The notes under the pieces are model-generated. The model worked only from the letters and a program-made list of their open reading frames with translations, made no database searches and was not told where the DNA came from. A stretch of DNA of 64,000 bases from Thalassobaculaceae bacterium. Lineage in GTDB: Bacteria; Pseudomonadota; Alphaproteobacteria; Thalassobaculales; Thalassobaculaceae. The DNA lies in NCBI GenBank assembly GCA_029212785.1, contig JARGOG010000021.1:1-64000 (forward strand), read 5' to 3'. Below are positions 19,466 to 28,368 of this stretch, in pieces. Within the stretch, counting starts at the first letter, position 1; each line of letters begins with the position of its first letter. Position numbers and translations under genes: made by a program.

Positions 19466-19477
19466 ATTATCGATAAT
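19466..19477. promoter_or_regulatory. Palindrome in the HAD/GntR divergent promoter region
   Basis: ATTATCGATAAT, a perfect 12-base palindrome, 14 bases from the HAD start and 50 bases before the GntR start. Its place between divergent genes, one of them a GntR-family regulator, makes it a candidate operator, probably autoregulatory. It is also the most AT-rich point in the region and could overlap a -10 box. Confidence 0.4.
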
Positions 19478-19526
19478 CGCTAAAATGATCCATGGACAGC
19501 ACGCCGTCAACAATCAGGATGGCTGG

Positions 19527-20216
19527 ATGGAGTTCAAACGCACCGTGATGCCCGGTCGCCGCTCAATGCCTGAGGAGATCGCCGGCCTGTTGCGCGAGGA
19601 GATTCTCGACGGCGTGCTGCCGCCAGAGGAGCGGTTGCGCCAGGAGCATCTGGCGCAGCGTTTCGGTACCAGCCAGGCACCGATCCGTGAGGCGTTCCGA
19701 CGGTTGGAGGCGGAAGGCCTCGCCATCGCGTTGCCGAATCGGGGCGTGCGGGTCGCCGGGCTATCGGTGGCGGAAGCTGAGGAGATCGGTGCCTTGCGCC
19801 GGTCGCTGGAGCCTGAGCTGGCAGCCTGCGCGGCCGCGCGGGCGGCGGCGATTGACGTCGTGGCGGCCCGCGCGGCGATCGCGGCGATGGCCGAGGCGTC
19901 CACACCGGCGGACCTCATGGCCGCCAACGCCGCTTTCCACGACGCGCTTTACCGCGCCGCCGGTCGGCCGATCACCTTGGAGCTCGTGACCGGCTTGCGG
20001 GCCCGTTATGAGCGGTACTTGCGGCTGATGTGGCGACTGACCGGCCATGCGGCGTTGTCCAACGACGAGCATGTCGAGATCCTGGATCTGGTGCTGTCCG
20101 GCGATAGCGCCGCGGTGCGCCGGGTGATGGGGCGCCATGTCGAAGGCTCGACGGCGCAGATTCTGCGCGCGCTCGCCACCTTGACCCCTGCGCCACCGCA
20201 TGGGGAAATGACCTGA
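19527..20216 (+). CDS. GntR family (FCD-type) transcriptional regulator
   Basis: 229-residue regulator. The N-terminal winged helix reads EEIAGLLREEILDGVLPPEERLRQEHLAQRFGTSQAPIREAFRRLEAEGLAIALPNRG in outline: helix, recognition helix SQAPIREAFRRLEAEGL and wing PNRGVRVAG. The C-terminal all-helical ligand domain has FCD-type residues (NAAFHDALYRAAG, SNDEHVEILDLVLSGD, RRVMGRHVEG), with Asp/His positions suited to metal and organic-acid binding. ATG 19527 follows AGGATGG. It lies directly upstream of the CoA-transferase and enoyl-CoA hydratase genes, which it probably controls. Confidence 0.88.
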   Translation: MEFKRTVMPGRRSMPEEIAGLLREEILDGVLPPEERLRQEHLAQRFGTSQAPIREAFRRLEAEGLAIALPNRGVRVAGLSVAEAEEIGALRRSLEPELAACAAARAAAIDVVAARAAIAAMAEASTPADLMAANAAFHDALYRAAGRPITLELVTGLRARYERYLRLMWRLTGHAALSNDEHVEILDLVLSGDSAAVRRVMGRHVEGSTAQILRALATLTPAPPHGEMT

Positions 20217-20250
20217 ACCAAGAACAACACGCGAAATCCGGGAGGATAGA

Positions 20251-21489
20251 ATGGCAAACCGGGGGTTCGGGCCGCTCCAAGGCATGACGGTGATCGAGCT
20301 CTGCCATCACATGGCGGGGCCGACCTGCGGCCTGATGCTGGCCGATATGGGCGCCGACGTCATCAAGGTGGAGAAGATCAAGGGCGGCGACGACACCCGC
20401 CGCAACCTGCCGCCGGAGATCAATGGCGAAGCCGCCGCCTTCATGATGATGAACCGCAACAAACGCGGCGTCGTCATCGACCTGAAGACCGAGGAAGGGG
20501 CGGAAATCCTGCGCAAGCTGGTCGCAGAGGCCGATGTGTTGACCGAGAATTTCCGGCCCGGAGTGCTCGATCGGCTGGGGCTCGGCTATGACGACCTCAA
20601 GGCGATCAATCCCGGCCTGATCTACGCCTCTATCTCCGGCTTCGGACGCACCGGCCCCTATGCCAAGCGCGGCGGTTTCGATCTCGTCGCCCAGGGCATG
20701 AGCGGGCTGATGAGCATCACCGGCGAGCGGCCGGACGGCCCGCCGGTCAAGGTCGGCGCCCCGGTCTGCGACATCACCGCCGGCCTGTTGTTGGCGCTGG
20801 GCGTCTGCGCCGCCTATTCCCATCGGCTGAAGACTGGGGAGGGCCAGCGGCTCGATACCTCGCTGATGGAGGCGGGCATCACCCACACCTACTGGCAGTC
20901 GGCGATCGCCTTCGCCACCGGTGTCGCACCCCGCGCCATGGGATCGGCCCATCCGTTGAGTGCGCCTTATCAGGCGGTGAAGACCGCCGACGGCCACATC
21001 AACATCGCCGCCAATACCGGCCCGTTCTGGGCCGGCATGCTGGAGATGATCGGCGCGCCGGAGCTGGCCGAGGATCCGCGCTTCCGCAGCAACGGCGACC
21101 GCATGGCCAACCTGAAGGAACTGGAGGCGGAACTGAACGCCCGGTTCGAGACCCGCAGCAGCGCCGAGTGGCTGACCGAGTTCGAGGCCCGCGGCATTCC
21201 CGCCGGTCCGATCTTCGACGTTCTGGAGATGCACCGGGACCCTCAGACCATCGCCCGCGAGATGGTGCCGACCACCGAGCATCCGGTCGCCGGCACGGTC
21301 CAGACCATCGGCCTGCCGATCAAGTTCGAGACCACGCCCGGCAAGGTGGCGACACCATCGCCCCTGTTCGGTCAGCACACCGCGGATGTGTTGGCCGAAC
21401 TCGGCTACGGCCGGGAGGATATTGCCGCGATGGCGGAGAAGGGGGCGGTCCTGTTGGGCGAATTCCCGAGCAAGGAGGCGGCGGAGTGA
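20251..21489 (+). CDS. Class III (CaiB/BaiF) CoA-transferase
   Basis: 412-residue family III CoA-transferase, moving CoA between organic acids through an Asp-CoA thioester. N-terminal GMTVIELCHHMAGPTCGLMLADMGADVIKVE is the standard CoA-binding start; the catalytic Asp is in RGGFDLVAQGMSGLMSITGE; the RPADSSW-equivalent C-terminal SAEWLTEFEARGIPAGPI is normal. GGGAGG precedes the ATG. It overlaps the enoyl-CoA hydratase gene by 4 bases and follows the GntR gene by 34 bases, so the three form one unit. The acid it activates is unknown. Confidence 0.93.
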   Translation: MANRGFGPLQGMTVIELCHHMAGPTCGLMLADMGADVIKVEKIKGGDDTRRNLPPEINGEAAAFMMMNRNKRGVVIDLKTEEGAEILRKLVAEADVLTENFRPGVLDRLGLGYDDLKAINPGLIYASISGFGRTGPYAKRGGFDLVAQGMSGLMSITGERPDGPPVKVGAPVCDITAGLLLALGVCAAYSHRLKTGEGQRLDTSLMEAGITHTYWQSAIAFATGVAPRAMGSAHPLSAPYQAVKTADGHINIAANTGPFWAGMLEMIGAPELAEDPRFRSNGDRMANLKELEAELNARFETRSSAEWLTEFEARGIPAGPIFDVLEMHRDPQTIAREMVPTTEHPVAGTVQTIGLPIKFETTPGKVATPSPLFGQHTADVLAELGYGREDIAAMAEKGAVLLGEFPSKEAAE

Positions 21490-22298
21490 CCGACGTGAAG
21501 GGTACGAGCGATCTGAGTGGGACCGAGGATGTGCTGGTCCATATCGAGGACCGCATCGCCACGGTGACGATCAACCGGGCGGCCAAGCACAACGCCATGA
21601 ACCTGGAGGTGTTCGGCGCCCTGGGCAAGGTGTTCACCGCGCTGGACGCCGATGCGGAGCTGCGCTGCGTGGTTATCCGCGGCGCCGGCGGCAAGGCGTT
21701 CTCCGCCGGGGCCGACATCTCCGAGTTCGAGAGCGTGCGCAAGGACAAGAAGGCGGCGATCCAATACGCCAAGACGTCCAACCCGTCCGGCCATGCGGTG
21801 CTCACCTGCCGGCATCCGACCATCGCCCTGATCGAGGGGCTGTGCGTCGGCGGCGGCTTCGGGCTCGCGGCCCTGTGCGACCTGCGGATCTGCGGCGAGA
21901 GCAGCCGCTTCGGCGTGCCGGTCAAGCGGCTGGGCCTGGTGGAATCGCCCGAGGAACTGGAGTTCCAGGTGAAAAAATACGGCGCCACGGCGATGCTGGA
22001 GGTGCTGCTGGTCGGTGACCTGCTGAACGCCGAGAAGGCCTATCACTACGGCATGGTCAACAAGGTGGTGCCGGACGCGGAGGTTGAGGCGGCGGCCTAT
22101 GAATGGGCTGCCAAGATCGCCGAGGGCGCACCGCTGACCGCGCGCTGGCACAAGAAGTTCGTCTACCGGCTGGTCGACCCCGCCCCGCTCAACGCCGCGG
22201 AGATCGACGAAGGCTACGACGCCTTCGACACCGAGGACTTTCAGCGCGGTTACAAGGCGTTTCTGGCCAAGGAGAAGCCGAGTTTCGTGGGGCGGTAA
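21486..22298 (+). CDS. Enoyl-CoA hydratase/isomerase family protein
   Basis: 270-residue crotonase-fold protein. The oxyanion hole is formed by GKAFSAGADISEF and CVGGGFGLAALCDLRIC. At the usual catalytic Glu positions the sequence reads LIEGLCVGG and GLVESPEEL; a Glu is present in the second, so hydratase or isomerase activity is possible. The start is GTG 21486, overlapping the CoA-transferase stop by 4 bases. Part of the GntR-led cluster, expected to act on the CoA ester made by the preceding enzyme. Confidence 0.9.
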   Translation: MTDVKGTSDLSGTEDVLVHIEDRIATVTINRAAKHNAMNLEVFGALGKVFTALDADAELRCVVIRGAGGKAFSAGADISEFESVRKDKKAAIQYAKTSNPSGHAVLTCRHPTIALIEGLCVGGGFGLAALCDLRICGESSRFGVPVKRLGLVESPEELEFQVKKYGATAMLEVLLVGDLLNAEKAYHYGMVNKVVPDAEVEAAAYEWAAKIAEGAPLTARWHKKFVYRLVDPAPLNAAEIDEGYDAFDTEDFQRGYKAFLAKEKPSFVGR

Positions 22299-22415
22299 TC
22301 TCCCTTTCCATTCCACGCGCCGATTTCCTGAGCGCGCGACGCGCGTCCCGGAAGTCGAGTGGGGCGGGAAGTGGACCGGGTGATGAAGCCGTGCTTCGTC
22401 GGCCGGTAGGGGGGC

Positions 22416-23012
22416 CTACTCCCCCGCCTCCGCCTTCGGCCGGTACCATTCCGGCCACATCTTCTCCACCACCGGACCCGTATCCGAGAACGCGTGGCAG
22501 GTGTTGAGCAGGCGGGGCGGACGGCCGGACCCCTCGCTCTTCTTCGGCGCCTCGCCGCGGGCCTCGGCCTCGCGCTGCATGCGGGACTTCTCGCCGAAGA
22601 TCGTCTGGTAGGCGACCGTGGCGAGCGGGCCGAGCAGTTCGACCAGATGGGTGCAGCCTTCCACGCCGCCGAGCCGCTCGCGCACCTGCTTACGCCAGCC
22701 GGCGCCGATGGACAGGCCCTCCAACCGCTTGAAGTTCGGCGTGATCGACGGGCAGACCGGGAACGGCCCGGAATCGGTGCAGGCCTCGGCGCCGTGGACG
22801 GCCAGGTTCTCGTCCACCGTCAGCCGCAGCCACATGTCGTGGATCGGCTCGCCCGGCTCGACGGTGCCGCGGAACTCGTTGGGGAAGGCATAGCTCTTGG
22901 TGTCGACCAGGTGGCCTTCGATGTCCCACATTCCGTCGCTGCGCCGCCAGCCCTTGCAGACGATGGTGCGGTCATGGACGGGTTGACGCTCTACGGGAGG
23001 GCTCAGCGGCAT
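22416..23012 (-). CDS. DUF2889 family protein
   Basis: 198-residue cytosolic protein of the DUF2889 family. Conserved features: MPLSPPVERQPVHDRTIVCKG-like opening, DGMWDIEGHLVDTKSYAFPN, EPIHDMWLRLTVDENL, the Cys-containing CPSITPNFKRLEGLSIGAGW and the signature LGGVEGCTHLVELLGPLAT. The function is not established; such genes are often linked to catabolic or CoA-ester loci. It converges on the enoyl-CoA hydratase gene. A G-run/C-run hairpin (22409-22425) overlaps its stop codon and may terminate one or both transcripts. Confidence 0.85.
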   Translation of the reverse strand: MPLSPPVERQPVHDRTIVCKGWRRSDGMWDIEGHLVDTKSYAFPNEFRGTVEPGEPIHDMWLRLTVDENLAVHGAEACTDSGPFPVCPSITPNFKRLEGLSIGAGWRKQVRERLGGVEGCTHLVELLGPLATVAYQTIFGEKSRMQREAEARGEAPKKSEGSGRPPRLLNTCHAFSDTGPVVEKMWPEWYRPKAEAGE

Positions 23013-23076
23013 GGGGGTCTCTCGTCGTAGCGGAAGGGCCGTGGGCGGAAGCGACGTGGCGTCGGCGGTTGTCGGA

Positions 23077-24384
23077 TCAGCCGTTGGCCGCGTCGGTGAT
23101 CGGGGTCATGCGCAGCAGGGTCATCTGATTGCGATGCCGCCGCAGGATCCGGAAGCGGAAGCCGTGGAAGGAGAATTCCTGCCCGACCTCGGGAATCTTC
23201 CGAGCTTCATATAGCACGAGCCCGGCGATGGTGGAGGCTTCTTCGTCCGGCAGGTTCCATTCGAACTCGCGGTTCAGGTCGCGCAGCGTCACCGATCCCT
23301 CGACGATGAAGGACCCGTCGGGCTGCGGACGGACACCGGCGACGGCCACGTCATGCTCGTCCAGGATGTCGCCGACGATCTCTTCGAGAATGTCTTCCAG
23401 GGTCACCACGCCCATGAAGCTGCCGTACTCGTCCACCACCACGGCGAAGTGCTCGCGGCGCTCGCGGAATGTCTGGAGCTGGTCGAGAAGGGTGGTGGTA
23501 TCGGGAATGAACCAGGGCTCGGACGCGATCGACATCACGTCGAAATCCTCCGGCGTCATGCCCTTGGCGGCGCGGATCGCCCGCAGCAGCGCCTTCACGT
23601 GCAGCACGCCGACGATATTGTCCTGATCCTCGCGGTACAGCGGCAGGCGGGTGAACGGACTCTCCAGAACCTGTTCCAGCAATTCGTCGATCGGCGCGTC
23701 GGCATCGATCATCCGCACCGATCCCCGGTGGGTCATGATCTCCTCGACCTCCACATCGGCCAGATCGAGGATGCTGCGGAGCATGGCGCGCTCGTGGTCG
23801 ACCTCCTGGCCGCCATCGGCATGCATCTCGATCAGGCCGCGCAGCTCCTCCTCGCGCTCGTCATGGCCGAGACCGGCGGCGACGGAGACGCCGAACAGCC
23901 GAAGCGTGGCGCCGACGATCACCCGGGTCGCCCAGGTGAAGGGTGTGAGGGCGAAGACCAGAACGCGGACCAGCGGTCCGACCACCAGCGCCATCTTGTC
24001 GGCGTTGTTGATGGCGTATGTCTTGGGCAGGACCTCGGCGAAGATCACCACCAGCACGGTCATCACCACGGTGGCGACGGCGACCCCATTCTCGCCGATG
24101 AGGGCAATCATCGCGCTGGTCGCCAGTGCCGAGGCCAGGATGTTGGCGATGTTGTTGCCGATCAGGATGGCGCCGATCAGGCTGTCGCTGTTTTCCTTGA
24201 GGTCGACCACGGTGGTGGCGCGTTCGTTGCCCTTGCGCGCGAGCTGGCTTAGCCGCGCCTTGCTGGCGGCGGTGAGCGCGGTCTCCGAACCGGAGAAGAA
24301 CCCGGACAGCAGGATGAGCAGCGCGATGACCCCGAGCGTGATCGCGGTCTCCAGGTCGATGTCGATCGATGACGGAAAATCCAT
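23077..24384 (-). CDS. CNNM/CorC-type (HlyC/CorC) membrane protein with CBS domains
   Basis: 435 residues: an N-terminal CNNM (DUF21) membrane domain with about four hydrophobic segments (ITLGVIALLILLSGFFSGSETALTAASKARLSQLAR), a CBS pair (MTHRGSVRMIDADAPIDELLEQV and VVVDEYGSFMGVVTLEDILEEIVGDI) and a C-terminal CorC_HlyC transporter-associated domain (GSFIVEGSVTLRDLNREF). The GSETALTA motif is the ion-site signature of CNNM proteins, linked to magnesium or cobalt handling. It is the last gene of the aroK-aroB-CorC set, 7 bases after aroB. Confidence 0.92.
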   Translation of the reverse strand: MDFPSSIDIDLETAITLGVIALLILLSGFFSGSETALTAASKARLSQLARKGNERATTVVDLKENSDSLIGAILIGNNIANILASALATSAMIALIGENGVAVATVVMTVLVVIFAEVLPKTYAINNADKMALVVGPLVRVLVFALTPFTWATRVIVGATLRLFGVSVAAGLGHDEREEELRGLIEMHADGGQEVDHERAMLRSILDLADVEVEEIMTHRGSVRMIDADAPIDELLEQVLESPFTRLPLYREDQDNIVGVLHVKALLRAIRAAKGMTPEDFDVMSIASEPWFIPDTTTLLDQLQTFRERREHFAVVVDEYGSFMGVVTLEDILEEIVGDILDEHDVAVAGVRPQPDGSFIVEGSVTLRDLNREFEWNLPDEEASTIAGLVLYEARKIPEVGQEFSFHGFRFRILRRHRNQMTLLRMTPITDAANG

Positions 24385-24391
24385 GACCGGT

Positions 24392-25534
24392 TCAGGCCGC
24401 CTTCGGTCGGGTCAGGAGCGTGCGGGCGAGGCCCGGCTCGATGTCGTCGCGGACCCTGGCGGACCCAAGGGCATCGAGCAGCACGAAAACGATGCGACCG
24501 TCGCGCGCCTTCTTGTCCTTGGTCATGTGCGCCAACAGGTCGTCTGCGGTCCAGCCGCCCGCCGGGTCGACCGCGTCGAGCTCGGTGCGTAGGCCAACGG
24601 CCGACAGATGGCGTGACAGCCGCTCAGCATCCTGACCGGTGCAGGCGCCGGTCCGGACCGAGAGACGCGCCGCCAGGATCATGCCGACCGCCACCGCTTC
24701 GCCGTGCAGCAGAGATCCGTCATAGCCGGCCATGGCTTCCAGCGCATGGGCGAACGTATGTCCGAAGTTCAGCAATGCGCGCCGGCCGCCGGCGGATTCC
24801 CGCTCGTCTCCGGCCACGACCTCGGCCTTGGCGCGGCAGGAAGCGACAATGGCCCGACGTCGGGCGGCCGGATCGCCGTCGATCACCGCCTGGCCGTGCT
24901 GTTCCAGCCATTCGAAGAAGTCGCGGTCGCCGATCGCGCCGTATTTCGCCACTTCGGCATAGCCCGATAGCAGTTCGCGCCTGGGCAGGGTGTCCAGCAC
25001 GTTGGTGTCGATCAGCACCCGGCGGGGCTGGTGAAAGGCGCCGATCAGGTTCTTGCCATGGGTGGTGTTGATCCCGGTCTTTCCGCCGACCGAGCTGTCG
25101 ACCTGGGCCAGCAGGGTGGTGGGGATCTGGATGAAGTCGAGGCCGCGCAGCAGGCTCGCCGCCACGAATCCGGCAAGGTCGCCGACCACGCCGCCGCCGA
25201 AGGCGACGATGATCGTGCGGCGGTCGATGCCGAGCGCCAGCGCCCGCTCCGAGACATCCTGATAGCGTGCGAAGGTCTTGCCGGCTTCGCCCGCCGGCGT
25301 GGTCAGGGTATCGACCCGGCGTGCAGCCGAGTGCCGCAGCGCGCCTTCCAGCGCGCCCAGATGCGGGCCGGCCAAGCCTTCATCGGCGATGATCACGACA
25401 TGGCGACCGTCGATCAGGTCGGCCAGCTCGCGATCGGCGGCGGCGATCAGCCCCGCGCCGACGCGGATGACATATCGCCGGTCCGCGAGATCGACCTCCA
25501 CGGTCTCGACTTCGCTCATCCCGGTCTCGTTCAT
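24392..25534 (-). CDS. aroB: 3-dehydroquinate synthase
   Basis: Second step of the shikimate pathway: DAHP to 3-dehydroquinate, NAD- and divalent-metal-dependent. 380 residues. NAD-binding GGGVVGDLAGFVAASLLRGLDFIQIPTTLLAQVDSSVGGKTGIN is the strong family signature; metal ligands are Glu in LSGYAEVAKYG and the His residues in LLNFGHTFAHALE and LLHGEAVAVGM. A second Met (25519) could be the start; ATG 25534 is taken here. It lies 27 bases after aroK, in one operon with it and with the CNNM/CorC gene. Confidence 0.97.
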   Translation of the reverse strand: MNETGMSEVETVEVDLADRRYVIRVGAGLIAAADRELADLIDGRHVVIIADEGLAGPHLGALEGALRHSAARRVDTLTTPAGEAGKTFARYQDVSERALALGIDRRTIIVAFGGGVVGDLAGFVAASLLRGLDFIQIPTTLLAQVDSSVGGKTGINTTHGKNLIGAFHQPRRVLIDTNVLDTLPRRELLSGYAEVAKYGAIGDRDFFEWLEQHGQAVIDGDPAARRRAIVASCRAKAEVVAGDERESAGGRRALLNFGHTFAHALEAMAGYDGSLLHGEAVAVGMILAARLSVRTGACTGQDAERLSRHLSAVGLRTELDAVDPAGGWTADDLLAHMTKDKKARDGRIVFVLLDALGSARVRDDIEPGLARTLLTRPKAA

Positions 25535-25561
25535 GCCCTGATCTCGTTCATTTGCCGCCGG

Positions 25562-26200
25562 TCATCGAGAGGATGCGGCCTCCCGCTCAAAATGGTCGAG
25601 AACCGCGTGATAGACCTTATCGACCGTCTCCTCAATCGGAACGCGGCGGGTCTCCACGACGATATCGGCCTCGCCATAGACCGGATAGCGCTTCCGCATC
25701 AGCTCGCGCAGGGTCGCCTGCGGATCCGCGGTCTTCAGCAGAGGCCTGTTCGAGCGCTTGGACACCCGCTCGAACAGGGTCTCGAAATCGGCCTTCAGCC
25801 AGAGCGACGTGGCGCGCTCCCTGATCAGCGATCGGGTGTCCTCCGCCATGAAGGCGCCGCCACCGGTCGCCAGAATACGCGGGCCGCCGCTCTCGATCAG
25901 CCGACGGATCACCCGGCGCTCGCCGTTGCGGAACTCCTCTTCGCCGAAGGCCTCGAAGATCTCCGGGATCGAGCGGCCTGCCGCCTTCTCGATTTCGGTG
26001 TCGGCATCGGCGAAAGCGACGCCGAAGCGCTGGGCCAGGCGGCGGCCGATGCTGCTCTTGCCGGCCCCCATCAGGCCGACCAGCACCAGCGGGCGCGTCA
26101 GCAGGTCCGTGACGACGGATTCCGGTGCCTCGTCTGGTGGCGATTCGGTCAATGCTGCCGGTGTGGTCGGGCGAGCCGCCATGGTCAATGTCCCGGACAT
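25562..26200 (-). CDS. aroK: Shikimate kinase
   Basis: Phosphorylates shikimate at O3 using ATP. 212 residues, slightly long because of a 36-residue hydrophilic N-terminal extension (Pro/Glu-rich) ahead of the core. Walker [16 protein letters not shown], shikimate-binding [28 protein letters not shown] and [11 protein letters not shown] are all intact, with the lid Arg in SKRSNRPLL. Met7 (26182) is an alternative start. First gene of aroK-aroB-CorC, transcribed away from the micro-protein gene across 183 bases. Confidence 0.95.
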   Translation of the reverse strand: MSGTLTMAARPTTPAALTESPPDEAPESVVTDLLTRPLVLVGLMGAGKSSIGRRLAQRFGVAFADADTEIEKAAGRSIPEIFEAFGEEEFRNGERRVIRRLIESGGPRILATGGGAFMAEDTRSLIRERATSLWLKADFETLFERVSKRSNRPLLKTADPQATLRELMRKRYPVYGEADIVVETRRVPIEETVDKVYHAVLDHFEREAASSR

Positions 26201-26383
26201 GGCCGGATCCCGTGGGTTCGTTTGCGCGTACAGTGCGCCAGCGGTTAATGTGCCACTGTCGCGCCTTAGTTAGGACCGTAGCATATGCGTCGCGACACTC
26301 GCCAGCCGACTGACGGCATGCCGTTGGCGTCTTCGGTTGAGCGGGAGTCGTTCTGAATCGATTCCGGCGACCGGGCTTTGGCC

Positions 26384-26521
26384 ATGCGTTTTACTCTTTT
26401 TGTGTTTTTCCTTCTTCTCCTGATCATCGCCGGTGGTGCGGTGTTCCTGCTGACATGGGACATCCCGGCTCCGACGGCTCCGGTCGAGAAAGTGATTTCG
26501 AATGACCGGTTCCCGCGTTAG
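26384..26521 (+). CDS. 45-residue membrane micro-protein
   Basis: A tiny gene: MRFTLFVFFLLLLIIAGGAV, then FLLTWDIPAPTAPVEK and VISNDRFPR. A single N-terminal hydrophobic helix (about residues 4-23) is followed by a short conserved-looking tail with TWDIPAPT and NDRFPR. Small proteins of this shape occur upstream of xerD-linked loci in related alphaproteobacteria, to my recollection. The stop overlaps the next gene's ATG (26502) by 20 bases, which argues for translational coupling and against a chance frame. It is too short for standard gene calling. Likely inner membrane; function unknown. Confidence 0.7.
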   Translation: MRFTLFVFFLLLLIIAGGAVFLLTWDIPAPTAPVEKVISNDRFPR

Positions 26522-28367
26522 CCGACTATGTGCGGGTCTGGTGCGGCTCGGGGTCGGCCTGTTGGCCGGGGCGTCCCTTGTCGTACTGGTTCCGGATCGA
26601 GCGACGGCGCAGATCGGCGCGCCGATCCAGATCGGCCCTCCGCCTATCAATCCGCCGACCGATGCGCCGGGCAGCGCCCTGCCGGCCTTTCCGATCGAAC
26701 CGCCGCCGGCCGGCCAGTCCGTAACGCCGGCATTCCAGGTGGCGCCGCAGCCCCGGACCACGTCGGACGGGGCGATCACCATCGACCGGCTGCAGCGGCT
26801 GACGCTGGATGCGACCGGGACGCTCACCCCGGCGATCGGCGGCCTGCGCGCCGATTACTGGAACGGCACGCCGGGTGAGATCGCACTTCGCCTCGTCGCC
26901 CTGATGCCGGCGGCGCCGGACAGCCGGGCGCTGCGGGATCTTGGTCGACGCGCCCTGCTCAGCGCCGGGCCGGCGCCGGCCGACCTGACGCCGGAAGGTG
27001 CGCTGCTGCAGGGCCGGGCGGAACGGCTGCTGGCCATGGGCGCGATCGACGACCTCGGTGTGCTGGGCGACCGGATTCCCGGCGACCGGGTGTCGCTCGG
27101 GCTGAGCCGGCCGCTGGCGGAGGCGGCCTTCGCGCGCAGCGACGATGCGTGGGCCTGCGGTCTCTACGACCGGCTTACCCAGACGGCGACGGACGCGTTC
27201 TGGATCAAGGTCGCCATGGTTTGCGACGCCCGGGCAGGGCGGCAGGCCAAGGTCGATTTCGGCGCGCGGCTGCTGTCGGAGATCGGTGAGGAGGACGAAC
27301 TGATGATGGCGCTGGCCCAGGCGGCCGCTACCGGCCAGACCGGGGTCGAGTTCCGAATGGGCGGGGCCGGGCCGGTGCATCTGGCGCTGGCACGGGTCGC
27401 TGGGCTGAAGATCGATCCGGATATTCCCGCGATCCAATCGCTGCCGGTCCTGGTCGGCATCGCCCGGGGATCGGCGTCGGCACCCTTCGCGATCCGTCTC
27501 GAAGCGGCGGAGAAGGCGGAGCGGAGCGGTGCGATCGCGCCGCAGGAAGTCACCAACCTGTATAGCGAGGTTTCCGTCTCCATCGCATCGGTGGACGCGG
27601 CAATCGCCGCCGCCGAGGCCGATCCGGGGCCGCTCAGCCGGGCGATCCTGTGGCGGGTGGCGGAGGGGCAGACCGTGCCGGTCGCCCGCGCCCAGGCGGT
27701 AGCCAAAGCGATGGAGATGGCTGAAGACGACGGTGCATGGCGCCAGACCGTCCGGCTGTTCTCGCGGTTCCTGGTCTCGCTCGATCCCGGACCGGATCTG
27801 GACTGGTTCGCCGAGAACGCGGTGCGCGGGCTGGTGGCGGCGGGTGACATCCGTGCGGCGCGGCCCTGGATCGACCGGATGCGGCGGCTGTCCGCCTCCG
27901 GCTCCGACGACGCGTCCCTGGCCTGGTTGCGGCTATGGGCCGCGGTGCGGGTCGCCGGTGGCGACGAGGTGACCCCATATGACGAGGCGGCGGTTGCCCG
28001 CTGGTGGGAGCATCTGCGCTCGATCGATCCGCAGCAGGCCTCGCTGCGCGGCGCCGCGGCATTGGCGTTGATGGCGGCGCTGGGCGATCCGATCGGCAAT
28101 GATGCGTGGCGGGGACTGGTGTCCGAGCCTTCCATCGATGTGAGTGCGGTGCCTGGAACCGCCTATGCCTTCGCGATCCGCGCGGCGGGCGAGAGTCAGC
28201 GGCTTGGCGAGACGGTGGCCCTGTGTGTCGCCGCCCCGGGCGAGACCGCGCTTGGCGAGATCGCGGTGCCGGCGCTTGCCGATATCGTGCGGGCGCTGGT
28301 CGCCGTTGGGCTGGAACCGGAAGCGCGCCGCTTCGCCGCCGAAGCGGCCCTGGCTCACGGGCTCTGA
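26502..28367 (+). CDS. Exported helical-repeat protein of unknown function, 621 residues
   Basis: Starts with a signal sequence (GLVRLGVGLLAGASLVVLVPDRATAQ, cleavage expected after ATA), then a Pro-rich stretch (GPPPINPPTDAPG, FPIEPPPAGQ) and about 500 residues that are Ala/Leu/Arg-rich and look like helical repeats (TPR/SEL-like spacing, for example ALLQGRAERLLAMGAIDDLGVLGDRI). No catalytic motif is seen. It overlaps the membrane micro-protein gene by 20 bases and runs into xerD with a 1-base gap, so all three share a transcript. Related proteins are annotated only vaguely; I make no functional call beyond a periplasmic scaffold-like protein. Confidence 0.75.
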   Translation: MTGSRVSRLCAGLVRLGVGLLAGASLVVLVPDRATAQIGAPIQIGPPPINPPTDAPGSALPAFPIEPPPAGQSVTPAFQVAPQPRTTSDGAITIDRLQRLTLDATGTLTPAIGGLRADYWNGTPGEIALRLVALMPAAPDSRALRDLGRRALLSAGPAPADLTPEGALLQGRAERLLAMGAIDDLGVLGDRIPGDRVSLGLSRPLAEAAFARSDDAWACGLYDRLTQTATDAFWIKVAMVCDARAGRQAKVDFGARLLSEIGEEDELMMALAQAAATGQTGVEFRMGGAGPVHLALARVAGLKIDPDIPAIQSLPVLVGIARGSASAPFAIRLEAAEKAERSGAIAPQEVTNLYSEVSVSIASVDAAIAAAEADPGPLSRAILWRVAEGQTVPVARAQAVAKAMEMAEDDGAWRQTVRLFSRFLVSLDPGPDLDWFAENAVRGLVAAGDIRAARPWIDRMRRLSASGSDDASLAWLRLWAAVRVAGGDEVTPYDEAAVARWWEHLRSIDPQQASLRGAAALALMAALGDPIGNDAWRGLVSEPSIDVSAVPGTAYAFAIRAAGESQRLGETVALCVAAPGETALGEIAVPALADIVRALVAVGLEPEARRFAAEAALAHGL

Positions 28368-28368
28368 C

